Assembly (NCBI GenBank): GCA_028285465.1
Contig: JANQPD010000061.1
Location: forward strand, 20,361-84,360
Source: Owenweeksia sp.
GTDB taxonomy: Bacteria; Bacteroidota; Bacteroidia; Flavobacteriales; Schleiferiaceae
Reading direction: 5' to 3'
DNA: 64,000 nt
This document shows, piece by piece, positions 16,128-25,154 of the stretch. Position 1 is the stretch's first letter. Each line of letters starts with the position of its first letter. A program made the position numbers and the translations under genes. Below the pieces are notes generated by a model that saw only the letters and a program-made list of their open reading frames with translations, was not told the DNA's origin and ran no database searches.

Positions 16128-18227
16128 CTACCGGAGTACTATTCGATCCGTTTGCACTTCCCCATTCTCGCTTTCCCATCGGAGTAAGTAGGTACCACGT
16201 GGCAAGCCGGGAAGTTGAAGTTGGCTTTCTCCTTTGAGCTTTCTTTTGTACACCGTTTTTCCACTCAGGTCTGATACGGCTATCGTTGCCGGGCCGGGGC
16301 CTTTTGTTTGTATGTGGATACGCCCGTAGGTAGGGTTTGGGTAGAAGGCCAGCCAGCCTCTTGAATAATTGGGGTCTTCCATGGAGAATTCATAATAAGC
16401 CAGGCATGCTGACGTATCTGAGCAGTTGCCTTTGGTCAGTACTACGGCATAATCTCCATTAGATGCGGGGAAGAAAGATGAGTCTGTAGCTCCTGGAATA
16501 GAGGCATAGCCATTGGTGCAATCTACCCATTGATAGCTTGTTCCGCTGTCATTTGCCGAAGCTAAGATCCAGCCGTTTTGAATAAATACCGCTGTATCGA
16601 TAGAGGTGAGGGTTAAAACAAGCACATTAACAGAATCCAAACCATTCGCGTTGTAGGAAGAGTCTGTATAGGTATCCGACTGGGAATAGACGTTTCCGTT
16701 CCATAAAAATTCCTGGCACGCAACAGCGGTGTCGGTACGCACAACAGGCCGCTCTGCTGCGCCTGCGTCCCTGGTTCCGAAGATCACCCCATTTTGTGCA
16801 TCGGTATAGTCCTGCGGATGCCCCGTGTTCAAGGCCAGGCTTGTTGGGCCAGGCATAAGGGTTTTTCCGTATCCACCGTAAAACCCAAAGGGTTCGAGTC
16901 CCAGCATCGAAAAGGGGATATTGGTCTGATCGGTAGGAACGGCAAAAGAGGGATTGTCCTTAATGATGTTGTATCCCCGGTTGGTCACCGTCATATTGTC
17001 TTCAACAGAAGCTCCTGAACCGCCCCCAACGATTATGGAGCTGCTTATCCTGAAGCTGTAATCGGGGTCTCCATCAACCAGGGCTTTGGCCGAAGAAGTA
17101 GTATTGAGGATGCTGGAGTTTATGAGGTCTATATGCCAACTGTTTAGGGTGCTTAGCGCAATCGCGGGCGCTTCGTTATTGTATAGGGTTGAGGTTTTTA
17201 ACTGTACGTAAGACTCCTGAAAATAGCAAGCACCCCCATTATTAAAGCTTCCGCTAACGGTGTATTGATTGTTTGTAAAGGTAGAGTTGTTGACATACAG
17301 GGAATCCACCCCGGCAGTATATATACCTCCCCCATTGCCTTGAATGGCTTTATTGCCGTTAAAAGAGCAACTTTCTATATCAACTCTTCCATAAGTTGAT
17401 AAAAAAGCAAGGGCTCCTCCGCCTCTTTCGGATTCATTGTTTTCAAAAATACAATATGCAAACCGTGAGTTGGCGGCTCCGTTGAGGTGCACTGCCCCGC
17501 CACCGGCAAGCGTAAAATCGGTGGATACGCGGTTGCTCCTGAATGTACAATGGGAAAACAAACCTTTACCAAGGGCAACAAGGACCGCCCCTCCTGATTG
17601 GCAGGTGCTGTTTCCGTTAAAAGAACAATTTTCGGCCCTCAGGGTGCCAAAAGTCACTTCGATGGCGCCTCCCGAGCCGTAACCGGTTAAGCTTGAACAG
17701 GAAGCAGACCCATTGTTGCTGAATGTGCAGTCTTCCAACTTGAGGTCTCCATTGTATATGCTTATGGCGCCGCCACTGGGAAAATTCCCGGAAACCAGGT
17801 TATGGCGGAACACACAGTTCTTAAGGGATAAGGAGTGAAGACGATTTGAATAAATTACCCCTCCGCCAGACGATGTGGAGAAATTTGTAAATACAAAGTT
17901 GCTTAGGTAGACCGGGCCAAGCCATGAATCTACATCTAGGTTAAAAGCCCTGTTGGCATTGACGCCTGTAACATAGAGCGTATCGGCCCCCTGTATTGCC
18001 CCAAATATGGTGAGGGGACTGTCGATCTCTATTTGACTGTGCAATTTCAGGGTATCGCTTCCATTCGACAATAAGCCAGGGTCTATTTGAATGGTGTCTC
18101 CCGAATGCGCGTTGTTTATAAGCTCCCTTAATGAACCGGGCCCTGTGTCATTTAAATTGTTAACGGTATGGATCTGGCTGTAAGCCACTAAGGGAAAAAA
18201 AAGCAGGAGAACGGCAAGTGCGCGCAT
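16128..18227 (-). CDS. T9SS-exported right-handed beta-helix protein (choice-of-anchor Q type)
   Basis: A 699-residue extracellular protein. After a signal peptide (cut after about VAYSQ) it opens with IHTVNNLNDTGPGSLRELINNA, the usual start of choice-of-anchor Q proteins, followed by about 15 parallel beta-helix coils with CxF-xxN-xx-GGA repeats (about 90-360). Then comes a linker with SYQWV (Ig-like, about 530-610) and a C-terminal T9SS sorting domain (FYPNPTYGRIHI ... GTYLLRW). Such proteins are secreted and often bound to the surface or to carbohydrate; no catalytic residues can be assigned. Transcribed alone, convergent with the lipocalin-like gene. Confidence 0.85.
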   Translation of the reverse strand: MRALAVLLLFFPLVAYSQIHTVNNLNDTGPGSLRELINNAHSGDTIQIDPGLLSNGSDTLKLHSQIEIDSPLTIFGAIQGADTLYVTGVNANRAFNLDVDSWLGPVYLSNFVFTNFSTSSGGGVIYSNRLHSLSLKNCVFRHNLVSGNFPSGGAISIYNGDLKLEDCTFSNNGSASCSSLTGYGSGGAIEVTFGTLRAENCSFNGNSTCQSGGAVLVALGKGLFSHCTFRSNRVSTDFTLAGGGAVHLNGAANSRFAYCIFENNESERGGGALAFLSTYGRVDIESCSFNGNKAIQGNGGGIYTAGVDSLYVNNSTFTNNQYTVSGSFNNGGACYFQESYVQLKTSTLYNNEAPAIALSTLNSWHIDLINSSILNTTSSAKALVDGDPDYSFRISSSIIVGGGSGASVEDNMTVTNRGYNIIKDNPSFAVPTDQTNIPFSMLGLEPFGFYGGYGKTLMPGPTSLALNTGHPQDYTDAQNGVIFGTRDAGAAERPVVRTDTAVACQEFLWNGNVYSQSDTYTDSSYNANGLDSVNVLVLTLTSIDTAVFIQNGWILASANDSGTSYQWVDCTNGYASIPGATDSSFFPASNGDYAVVLTKGNCSDTSACLAYYEFSMEDPNYSRGWLAFYPNPTYGRIHIQTKGPGPATIAVSDLSGKTVYKRKLKGESQLQLPGLPRGTYLLRWESENGEVQTDRIVLR

Positions 18228-18296
18228 GGGATGTATGTTTATAGGTTTGGGGTAAAGGTATGGTAAAAGTGTAAGCGGGATATGTCCTTAAAAATT

Positions 18297-18304
18297 TAGC
18301 TTTG
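18297..18304 (+). promoter_or_regulatory. Putative -7 box (TAGCTTTG)
   Basis: TAnnTTTG match 36 bases upstream of the small MscS-like gene, within a 113-base divergent region. No confident -33 element. Confidence 0.35.
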
Positions 18305-18340
18305 CCCGCACTAAGTCTTACATAATGCTTAGTTTGACCT

Positions 18341-18865
18341 ATGGATTACAAAGAATTTATGGACGCGGTACAATTCTGGTTTCATGCACACCTTACGGAG
18401 TTGATCGTCTCCCTCTGTATAGTTTTGGTATATTTTATCAGCAACAAGGTTGCCAGGCGCCTGGTGCGCAGGCACGGGGCTAAAAACCTGTTTGACAAAT
18501 CCAGGATGCTCTACGTGATGAAGGTCATCGGCCTGGCCAACCTCATTGTGTTTGCCGTTCTGTTGGGCTTCACCTGGGGCATAACCCTCTCGGGCTTATC
18601 CTTCTACTTCGCCAGTGTCTTTACCATCGTAGGGGTAGCGCTCTTTGCCAACTGGTCTATACTCAGCAACCTTACTGCCTCTGTGATCCTGTTCTTTTTC
18701 TTTCCCTACAAAATCGGCACGCGCATCCGGATACAGGATGGCGACAACTCTGTAGAAGGCCTGATCCTGGACATTACCATGTTTTACATAAAAATAGAAA
18801 CCACAGAAGGCAAAGTAGTTTCCTACCCCAATAACCTGGCTATACAAAAACCTTTTTTCTATTAA
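18341..18865 (+). CDS. Small MscS-type mechanosensitive channel protein
   Basis: A 174-residue inner-membrane protein. Three hydrophobic helices are followed by the MscS beta-domain segment (NWSILSNLTASVILFFFFPYKIGTRIRIQDGD, about 105-136), with the usual conserved NLTAS-like pore-end and P-F/Y-K-I-G turn. It ends shortly after the beta domain and lacks the larger C-terminal alpha/beta domain of E. coli MscS, a small form often seen in Bacteroidota. Predicted to release solutes on osmotic down-shock. Monocistronic. Confidence 0.85.
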   Translation: MDYKEFMDAVQFWFHAHLTELIVSLCIVLVYFISNKVARRLVRRHGAKNLFDKSRMLYVMKVIGLANLIVFAVLLGFTWGITLSGLSFYFASVFTIVGVALFANWSILSNLTASVILFFFFPYKIGTRIRIQDGDNSVEGLILDITMFYIKIETTEGKVVSYPNNLAIQKPFFY

Positions 18866-19000
18866 TGCTTAAAGGGATCCCCCTATGTATGCATCGGGGC
18901 ACACGGGAGAGCAGGGTGGTGTCTTTTTGAATAGCAAACCAATCTTTGAGTTGCAGGTAAACCTGCTACAAAATAGCTAAACCGCTCCTTTAGGGTATGC

Positions 19001-20038
19001 CTATCTGAAATAAAACCCACCTGGAATGATCCCGGCTAAAAACTCTTTTTTTAACCTGCCGTTGCTTTGATAAACAGAGATGTTTCCGCGCTGCACAAAA
19101 TCAATAGCATCGCTTAGGTATAGGTCTCCGCTTTTCGAGTGAATAGCTAAACTATAGTAGTTTCTGTTATCGCCTGAAATGTATGCCGATGTGGCAAGGG
19201 CGGTATTGCTAATGGCCAGGCGGTAAACGTCTTGGTTCAAATAATACAGTGTGTCTCCGCTACCATTAATACAGAGGTCGGCCGGGTTGTCTTCCGCATT
19301 GGGAAACCATAAACTTTGTTCCACGCTTAGGTTGGCTGCGTTTATCCGGTGTAGACTGGCGTTTTCATTTTGGCTGCTACTTCCGCTACAGGCTACCCAA
19401 AGTTTACCGTTTTTGTCTTCCACGATGGAGTTGGCTCCGTAACCCACTTCAAGGCTGTCCGTAATTTGGTCCGTTGCCGTGTTAATCACAAAAATGTAAT
19501 TCCTATCGCGGTTGGTTATAAAGGCATTTCCAAAGGCAAGTATCAGCTCTTCTGTCCAGCCCGGGCAGGCTATTTCACCCATTTTGCTATTGGCGTTTAA
19601 GTCAATGATATGGATGGCGTCTGCAAAAAGATCCGTTACATAAGCCTTTGCTTTATTTATAGGTAAAAAATAGCGTGGAGATGTAAGCCCGGTAATGACG
19701 CCTTCGGAAACAAAAGTGTCTTCATTTACCACTTCTATTTTCCCTGAATTATTTACGACTACGTAAGCCTTGCCATTGAAAAAGCGCATGGATTGGCATA
19801 CATCGCCTAAAGGTCTGCCGTTGGCGGGCTCAAACACATCTTGCACCGCATTTTCTAAACCATCCTCATAATAACTTATCGAGGCATTGCCAAACTGAAA
19901 GTTTCCTTCATTGGCAATATAAACACCATCGCTACCGCCTGTAAGTACCGGCTCATTTATTACAGGTGGCTCGTCTTTAATGCAACCTGCTGTAGCAAAT
20001 AAAATAAAAACCAGACTGCACTTAAGGGCTCTAATCAT
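19001..20038 (-). CDS. DUF5074/YncE-like beta-propeller lipoprotein, BtuG-like
   Basis: A 345-residue lipoprotein (signal ending ATAGC) with seven-bladed-propeller style repeats: GVYIANEGNFQFGNASISYY, then blades with YVVVNNSGKIEVVN, AYVTDLFADAIHIIDL, AFITNRDRNYIFVINT, and LWVACSG. The YIANEGNF opening is typical of DUF5074. In Bacteroides, BtuG, a surface propeller lipoprotein of this type, binds vitamin B12 with extreme affinity and feeds it to BtuB. This gene is last in an operon behind a cobalamin riboswitch and a BtuB-like receptor, so the same role is likely. It overlaps the upstream gene by 8 bases. Confidence 0.8.
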   Translation of the reverse strand: MIRALKCSLVFILFATAGCIKDEPPVINEPVLTGGSDGVYIANEGNFQFGNASISYYEDGLENAVQDVFEPANGRPLGDVCQSMRFFNGKAYVVVNNSGKIEVVNEDTFVSEGVITGLTSPRYFLPINKAKAYVTDLFADAIHIIDLNANSKMGEIACPGWTEELILAFGNAFITNRDRNYIFVINTATDQITDSLEVGYGANSIVEDKNGKLWVACSGSSSQNENASLHRINAANLSVEQSLWFPNAEDNPADLCINGSGDTLYYLNQDVYRLAISNTALATSAYISGDNRNYYSLAIHSKSGDLYLSDAIDFVQRGNISVYQSNGRLKKEFLAGIIPGGFYFR

Positions 20039-21017
20039 ACTTTACAACTAGCTTTTTGGTAACGTTTACATGTCTCTTTGATAGCTGTAAAAAATAAACA
20101 CCTTGAGGTAATGTGGATACATTTAATCTATAAGTGCCTGCGTTTGAAAAACCGGATAGGTTTACCTTTTCACCCGTAGCGTTTAGCAGCCCAATAGTAA
20201 GATTTTCAATGTCCATACCTTCAATGTTCACCCATTCTTTTGCGGGATTGGGATAAACAGAGATTTTGCTTTCCACAAGAGCTTCGTCAACGCTTATGCT
20301 TTGGTTATTGATCACACCAACGGCATCGAGATCAAAGCCGCTGCTTGCAAAAGGCGTACTCCACGGATCGTTGATCTTTTTGCCAAATTGGTCAAAGCTG
20401 GCAAATTGGGCTTGAATGCTGCCCACCACATCAATTATTTTTACATGCGTTATGGCATTTATATTCAAATTGGGTTCTGCAGCCAACTCCTGAAGGTCAA
20501 AGGGAGTACCGTAGTTGGCACGGTATTTCCCGGCCAGATTGTTGACTTCAGTGGCGTCGGTTAAGCCAAAGCTCCCAGTTTGTAGCGTATCTTGTGTATT
20601 TGAAGTTGCCGGAAACCTGAAAAAGTCAACGCCATTTGAACTCACCTCCACAAAAGCCAATTCCAGGAAATCATCGCTAAAGCTATTTTCAAACACGGCA
20701 AAATCCCAACCTGGGCCGTTGCTGATGGGTGTGTTGAAACGCAAAATGGCCACGCCCCTGTCTCCCAGGCTTACCACTCCATTCATTCCGGCTGCACCTA
20801 TAGCTGAGCTGCTGTCGCCCGCCGTGGCAAAACCCAGGGACGTGTCCGATACATCTTGCAGCCCCCGCATAATGGAGCAAGCACTGGCCCAATCAATAAA
20901 CACGGCGCTATCTTTAAAAATGGCCGTGCTGCCTGGCTGCCCCGCGGGAGGGGCAAATTGGGCACGTCCACTTAGCGCGGACGTACCCAATAATAAAAGC
21001 GCAATTAATTTTTTCAT
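20031..21017 (-). CDS. T9SS-exported surface protein of the B12 operon
   Basis: A 328-residue protein with a Sec signal (cut after about GRAQ), a single beta-rich domain (about 20-245) and a T9SS C-terminal sorting domain (ISVYPNPAKEW ... GVYFLQLSK). The beta domain has GPGWDFAVFENSFSDDFLELAFVEVSSNG, a pattern I associate with uncharacterised Bacteroidota surface proteins found beside BtuB. No ligand residues can be assigned. It overlaps both neighbours by a few bases, so it belongs to the cobalamin operon and is predicted to be displayed outside the cell and to assist B12 capture. Confidence 0.75.
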   Translation of the reverse strand: MKKLIALLLLGTSALSGRAQFAPPAGQPGSTAIFKDSAVFIDWASACSIMRGLQDVSDTSLGFATAGDSSSAIGAAGMNGVVSLGDRGVAILRFNTPISNGPGWDFAVFENSFSDDFLELAFVEVSSNGVDFFRFPATSNTQDTLQTGSFGLTDATEVNNLAGKYRANYGTPFDLQELAAEPNLNINAITHVKIIDVVGSIQAQFASFDQFGKKINDPWSTPFASSGFDLDAVGVINNQSISVDEALVESKISVYPNPAKEWVNIEGMDIENLTIGLLNATGEKVNLSGFSNAGTYRLNVSTLPQGVYFLQLSKRHVNVTKKLVVKYD

Positions 21018-22162
21018 TGTTTAATAAAACGTTGTACAGCCGTAGTATTTTTCTCTGTAAAGCTAAGGGTATAGATGCCTTTTGGCAGGCTGCTTACATT
21101 TATACCACTGTTTCCGTAAACGGTGTTTTGCACTACTATCCTACCCATGGCATCGGTAATTTTTATGTTTAATTCCCCCGAGGTACTGAAATGATCAGAA
21201 CCGATGAAAAGAACATCTGAAGCCGGGTTTGGATAAAGATCCAAGGTGTGGGACATTTCATTTTCAAATAGACCAATGGTGTTTGGCGCTGCAACCGGAT
21301 GGCCGGGGCGTAGGGCCGGGTCAAAATCCGTATAAGAGCAACCAAACAGCTCACCGTTTTGTAGCGTATCGCCAATGCCTATGTTAAGATCCCAGTTGCC
21401 TAAATTAGTAGCGCTGTACGTGCCCCAAAAATTCGGGTTGCCACCGATGCCTGCAAAGCTGTTGTAGGTAATGTCGTTTAAAAAGCCGCCGCTTATGGCC
21501 ACAGAAAAGTTGGCATCAGCAGCGTCTACAGCTTCCAGCATATCCTGCCCGGTAGCAATGCCTGAATACAAATAACCCCAGGCAAAGGAAGAACTGCCCG
21601 AGGCGTCCTGAAAGTCAACCACCAGTACGGCAGAATCTGTACCGTTGCCTACCCAAAAATCCACGTCTTGCGCGGTAAACCCAAATGGCTCAAAAGCCGG
21701 AATGGGCGTGCGGGGCGCCAAAGCAGGACTGAAGTCGGTGAAAGAGCAACCGAAATATTCGCCATTGGCCAATGAGGTGGAAATTCCGGCGTTCATACTC
21801 AAAGTAGCTATGCTGGTGCCGCTCCATGTACTCCAAAAAAAGCCGTTGGTACCGCCAATACCTTGTTGTTTACCGTAAACGATGTCATTAAGAAAACCTC
21901 CTGCAATGGCCACGGAAAAATTAACGTCTGCCGCAGCGATGGCATTGAGCATATCCTCACCGGTAGCCGTGCCATTGTGCAGATAGCCCCAGGCGTATGC
22001 ACTATCCCAGGTGGCGTTTTGAAAATCTACGACCAATACGGAAGAGTCAGTTCCAGAACCTATCCAATACTCCACCTCGGAAAAGTTGAACTGGGCCTGT
22101 GCATTTTGAAAAGTAAAAAAGCCCACAAAGGCTAAGATGGAAGAAAGTAACGGTTTTTTCAT
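21014..22162 (-). CDS. T9SS-exported protein with tandem-duplicated domain in the B12 operon
   Basis: A 382-residue exported protein: signal peptide (cut after about AQAQ), two copies of one domain of about 140 residues (about 26-160 and 165-300), and a T9SS sorting domain (LDLYPNPASDV ... KGIYTLSF). The copies share YW/FWVGxGTDSxVLVVDFQ, FAWGYL, ATG-DML-A, AAD-NFSVA, GGFLNDI and a final FGCS-TDF. I do not know a named family for the unit. Being duplicated and anchored outside the cell, in a riboswitch-controlled B12 operon, suggests ligand binding, perhaps of cobalamin itself. It lies 23 bases after the receptor gene and overlaps the next gene by 4. Confidence 0.75.
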   Translation of the reverse strand: MKKPLLSSILAFVGFFTFQNAQAQFNFSEVEYWIGSGTDSSVLVVDFQNATWDSAYAWGYLHNGTATGEDMLNAIAAADVNFSVAIAGGFLNDIVYGKQQGIGGTNGFFWSTWSGTSIATLSMNAGISTSLANGEYFGCSFTDFSPALAPRTPIPAFEPFGFTAQDVDFWVGNGTDSAVLVVDFQDASGSSSFAWGYLYSGIATGQDMLEAVDAADANFSVAISGGFLNDITYNSFAGIGGNPNFWGTYSATNLGNWDLNIGIGDTLQNGELFGCSYTDFDPALRPGHPVAAPNTIGLFENEMSHTLDLYPNPASDVLFIGSDHFSTSGELNIKITDAMGRIVVQNTVYGNSGINVSSLPKGIYTLSFTEKNTTAVQRFIKQ

Positions 22163-22185
22163 TTGTAATGGTTTTGATGAAAGGG

Positions 22186-24102
22186 TTATGAATTGTTAAA
22201 TTGAATAGAGATCCCTGTATTGAAGTGTATACGGGGCATTGCGCGGTTGCGCAACACCTGGTATTGCTCGTTCCACAGGTTGTTGATCTGAAAAAATACA
22301 TTGCTCTTTAGCTGTTTTACAGGGAACCGGTAGGTTAGCATTACCGAACCCAAATCAAAAGGGGCTAAAAATTGCGTGTTATCGGTAGAGGTATAACGAT
22401 AGCCCACATAATTGTGGCGATACGTAAAGCCGAACCTTTGATAACTGAGGCTGATTTTCCCCAAACCGGAGTACATGGGTGTATAGATGAGTTGCTGCCC
22501 TAAAGATTGATCGTTATCCGCTTTGCTCTTTTGGTTGGTGGACACTACATAATTGGTAATCAGGCCTAAGCCAATAGTACACTTCCCAAGTTGAAAATTA
22601 AACTTACTGTCGCTTTCCACGCCCCGGCTCCATACTTGCATTAAATTTTGAGGACTCCAAAAACCATTGCTTGGTAGCCAAAGGATCCAATCTTGCACAT
22701 TACGGGTAAAGGCGGTTATTTCCGTTACAAAACTGAGTTTCCTTTTGCCCAAGCGCAATTTTGCACCCACCTCTGCCGCGTAGCCGTTTTCTGGCTTTAA
22801 GTTTGGGTTGCCACCAGGCTCCCAGTACAAATCGTTGAAAGTAGGGATGCGATACACGCGTGAGGCATTTGCTTTAAGCTTGAGCCCATCCGTAAGCCTG
22901 TAATCCACACCCGCAGCGTACGTAAAAGGAACCAAGGTGCCATCTACCCATTCCGTTCTGGCGGAAGCTTGCCCTTCCCATTTTTTGTTAGCCGAGGTAT
23001 ATTGATAGGCGGTGAAAAGCGCCAACCGGTTTTGTTGAGGGCTATTTTCAAAGTTTGGATGACTGGCCAGTGAAAAAGTGTTGTGTATGCCTGCCGAAAG
23101 TTGATGCCTTTCATTAAAGTGAAACTTCGTTTCGCTTTCCGCAATAAACTGGCGCGTGCGGGTACGGTCATCAATATCTGACAATGCATCACTATACACC
23201 AGTATTTCGTCTAGCCAGCCACTACGTATATAGGTTTGAAATTGCTCACGTACAAATTTCCATTCTGCCGAAAGGCGCAGCGTCCGGTCTTTTTGTCTAG
23301 CCAGGCTTTGCTCTTGCAAGATGCTGGGGGGAATGTTTCTATCCGTGTTTTGCAGCCAGGCGTTTAGGTTTAAGGTTTGCCCTTTTCCCAGCAGCCATTT
23401 ATTTTCGTTTACTACCCCTTGGCTTTTGAGCTCTGCGTTGCTTTGGCGCACTTCTTCCTGCTTTTCAGCAGATGGCCGCAGGTATAAAAAATCATTACGT
23501 GCACTAAGGTTAAAAACCTGTAGAGAACTCACAAACCGCTTACGGCTAAGGCTCACCTTGGCGCTTTGCCTGAAATTGGAAAAACTTCCGGCCGAAAGAT
23601 TTAGTGAAGCACTGAAACCTTGGTTGAATTTTGCTTTATTTACCAATTGCACGGCTCCCGCTACCGCTCCGCTTCCATAGAGTGCGCTGCCGCTCCCATG
23701 TTGTATATACACCTCATCTGCCAGGTTTACCGGAACCAGGGAAAAATCCAGTTGACCATTCATGGGGCTGGAAAGAGGAAGGCCATTCCAAAGCACGGCT
23801 GTATGGTTGGCACTTCCCCCCCTCAAAGAACTGGCGGCTAAGGAACCAAGGCCATAGCTGCGGATAAACATAGGGCTTTCATCGGCCAGTAAATCCGCTA
23901 GACTTTGCTGTTGGTAAACCTGTATGGCAGTAGAGTCAAAAGTGGTGACTTTACTTCCCGGCTGCTGGCCAAGCAGCCTTGGGGCAATTACGGTAGCCTC
24001 TTGCAAGGCAAAGGTGCTGTCAGCGCTTTTTGACTGTGCCGGCAAAACGTTTGCCTTAAGCATGAATAAAAAAAGTATGGTGCCTAATACCCTTTGTTGC
24101 AT
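22186..24102 (-). CDS. btuB: TonB-dependent receptor, BtuB-like
   Basis: A 638-residue outer-membrane receptor. After the signal peptide (cut near LPAQ) it has a TonB-box-like start (FALQEATVIAPR), a plug domain (about 45-150, with LRGGSANHTAVLWNGLPLSSPMNGQ and HGSGSALYGSGAVAGAVQL) and a 22-stranded barrel ending in FNTGISIQFNN. It lacks the N-terminal carboxypeptidase-like extension of SusC/FecA-type receptors and is short, like BtuB. The cobalamin riboswitch in its leader gives the substrate. It heads the four-gene leftward operon with two T9SS proteins and the BtuG-like propeller. No BtuCDF genes are in the window. Confidence 0.9.
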   Translation of the reverse strand: MQQRVLGTILFLFMLKANVLPAQSKSADSTFALQEATVIAPRLLGQQPGSKVTTFDSTAIQVYQQQSLADLLADESPMFIRSYGLGSLAASSLRGGSANHTAVLWNGLPLSSPMNGQLDFSLVPVNLADEVYIQHGSGSALYGSGAVAGAVQLVNKAKFNQGFSASLNLSAGSFSNFRQSAKVSLSRKRFVSSLQVFNLSARNDFLYLRPSAEKQEEVRQSNAELKSQGVVNENKWLLGKGQTLNLNAWLQNTDRNIPPSILQEQSLARQKDRTLRLSAEWKFVREQFQTYIRSGWLDEILVYSDALSDIDDRTRTRQFIAESETKFHFNERHQLSAGIHNTFSLASHPNFENSPQQNRLALFTAYQYTSANKKWEGQASARTEWVDGTLVPFTYAAGVDYRLTDGLKLKANASRVYRIPTFNDLYWEPGGNPNLKPENGYAAEVGAKLRLGKRKLSFVTEITAFTRNVQDWILWLPSNGFWSPQNLMQVWSRGVESDSKFNFQLGKCTIGLGLITNYVVSTNQKSKADNDQSLGQQLIYTPMYSGLGKISLSYQRFGFTYRHNYVGYRYTSTDNTQFLAPFDLGSVMLTYRFPVKQLKSNVFFQINNLWNEQYQVLRNRAMPRIHFNTGISIQFNNS

Positions 24103-24278
24103 ATACGCATTGTAAAAATTTCATTTACAGATGCTTGTCGATAAAAGGTACAGTAGGAGTAGGTTGAGATAGGGTTTCCCAGAAGAAAATACAGGTGTAA
24201 TCCCTTATAATAAAACCTTGACCGTTGCTTTATACCGCGAAAGCACCATCATTTTTTGCCCGTTGGGCAATTAAAGAA

Positions 24279-24436
24279 AAGGCAGGTCTCCTGACTTGTA
24301 ACGGTTCTACCGTCCTTCCCATCTCAATTGTTTGACAGTGGACAATTTTGGTACAACCTATGCGGTTACTCACAGTTGCGCGACAGTTCGTGATTTGCAC
24401 ACGATTCCCTTTTAATGCACAGTTAAGTGCAACGCT
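24279..24436 (-). promoter_or_regulatory. Cobalamin (AdoCbl) riboswitch
   Basis: Read on the minus strand, the leader contains the conserved order of the cobalamin element: AAAAGGGAATCGTGTG, then CGCAACTGTGAGTAACC, the CCACTG B12-box segment, GGGAAGG, and the 3' end AAGTCAGGAGACCTGCC. It lies about 180 bases before the btuB-like ATG. A small hairpin TTGCCC-AAC-GGGCAA follows at 24256-24270. It should lower expression of the four-gene uptake operon when B12 is plentiful. Exact ends are estimated. Confidence 0.93.
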
Positions 24437-24787
24437 TTTCAGTTAAAAAATGAAAATGAACAATTTTATGACCGCGAAAATAAGCAATAAAAGGAAACCT
24501 AAAGTTTCGGGTTTCTTTTTTGATCGCGATCCGTTGCGCTTTAAGAATTAATTGCTGGTAAGGGGCACTGTACCAAAAGCAGCACGCAGCTTAAACATCT
24601 TTACCGGATGCTTTTCAGCATTATGGCTTTATATATGCGCAAGGGAAATCTTGTACTTAAAAACCTTTGGAGGTCCTTAAAGCCAAGGTTTCCATCCTTA
24701 GCGTTGTCCCGAGATGCGAGGCGGTGTAAATAGCGTGGAAGGAGCTAGGCCGTATCGGCTTTCAACAAAAAGGAAAGAGTATTGCAG
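24437..24787. other. Gene-free stretch with two unexplained hairpins
   Basis: No coding ORF is seen. GAAACC/GGTTTC arms at about 24494-24515 are followed on the plus strand by six T, a terminator-like structure with no rightward gene before it. A second hairpin, AAACCTT(T)GG with CCAAGGTTT, lies at 24661-24691 without a T-run. The remainder shows no recognisable motif. Confidence 0.5.
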
Positions 24788-24788
24788 T

Positions 24789-24825
24789 AAAAAAGCCGTG
24801 CAAAACAAACTTTCGCACGGCTTTT
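24789..24825 (-). terminator. Terminator of the tRNA-Leu gene
   Basis: AAAAGCCGTGC (24791-24801) and GCACGGCTTTT (24815-24825) are perfect 11-base arms; on the minus strand the hairpin starts 8 bases after the tRNA and ends in a T-run. Confidence 0.88.
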
Positions 24826-24832
24826 GCTTAAG

Positions 24833-24914
24833 TACCCAGGGCCGGAGTCGAACCGGCACATCCGAAGATATTGGTGTTTGAGACCAACGCGTCTACCAAT
24901 TCCGCCACCTGGGC
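24833..24914 (-). tRNA. tRNA-Leu (anticodon CAA)
   Basis: On the minus strand the gene folds as a class II tRNA of 82 nucleotides. Acceptor arms GCCCAGG and CCTGGGT close the molecule. The D arm is GGCGGAATTGGTAGACGC. The anticodon stem TTGGT/ACCAA holds the loop CTCAAAC with anticodon CAA. A long variable arm (TATCTTCGGAT) marks leucine, and the T arm is GCCGGTTCGACTCCGGC. CCA is not encoded. A terminator follows. Confidence 0.95.
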
Positions 24915-25094
24915 AGGTTTTTGTTACCGTTTTGCTTTGCGGCTCCCTTATGCGGGAAACAACCATGGCACATAGATAGGGTGCTTTCAAAACGGTCGGC
25001 AAAAGTAGGTAAAGCTTTCGGGATTCTCAAACACGCCCTTTAAAAAATCTAAAAAGCCCCGGGCGATTATTTTATTTCTTCGGGAATAATTAGT

Positions 25095-25102
25095 TACATT
25101 TG
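25095..25102 (+). promoter_or_regulatory. Putative -7 box of the prs-rplY-pth cluster (TACATTTG)
   Basis: A TAnnTTTG match 53 bases before the prs ATG, in an AT-rich stretch between the divergent tRNA-Leu gene and prs. No clear -33 element. Confidence 0.45.
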
Positions 25103-25154
25103 CAGCCCTTTTTTGAAGGCGTATAAAATCATCAGTACCAAAGGTTTAAGCAGG

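Noticed and set aside
16500..17900. Regular motif spacing in the beta-helix gene as a DNA repeat or CRISPR array
   Set aside because: The periodicity comes from protein coils (CxF, GGA) and the DNA copies are not identical; no spacers exist.
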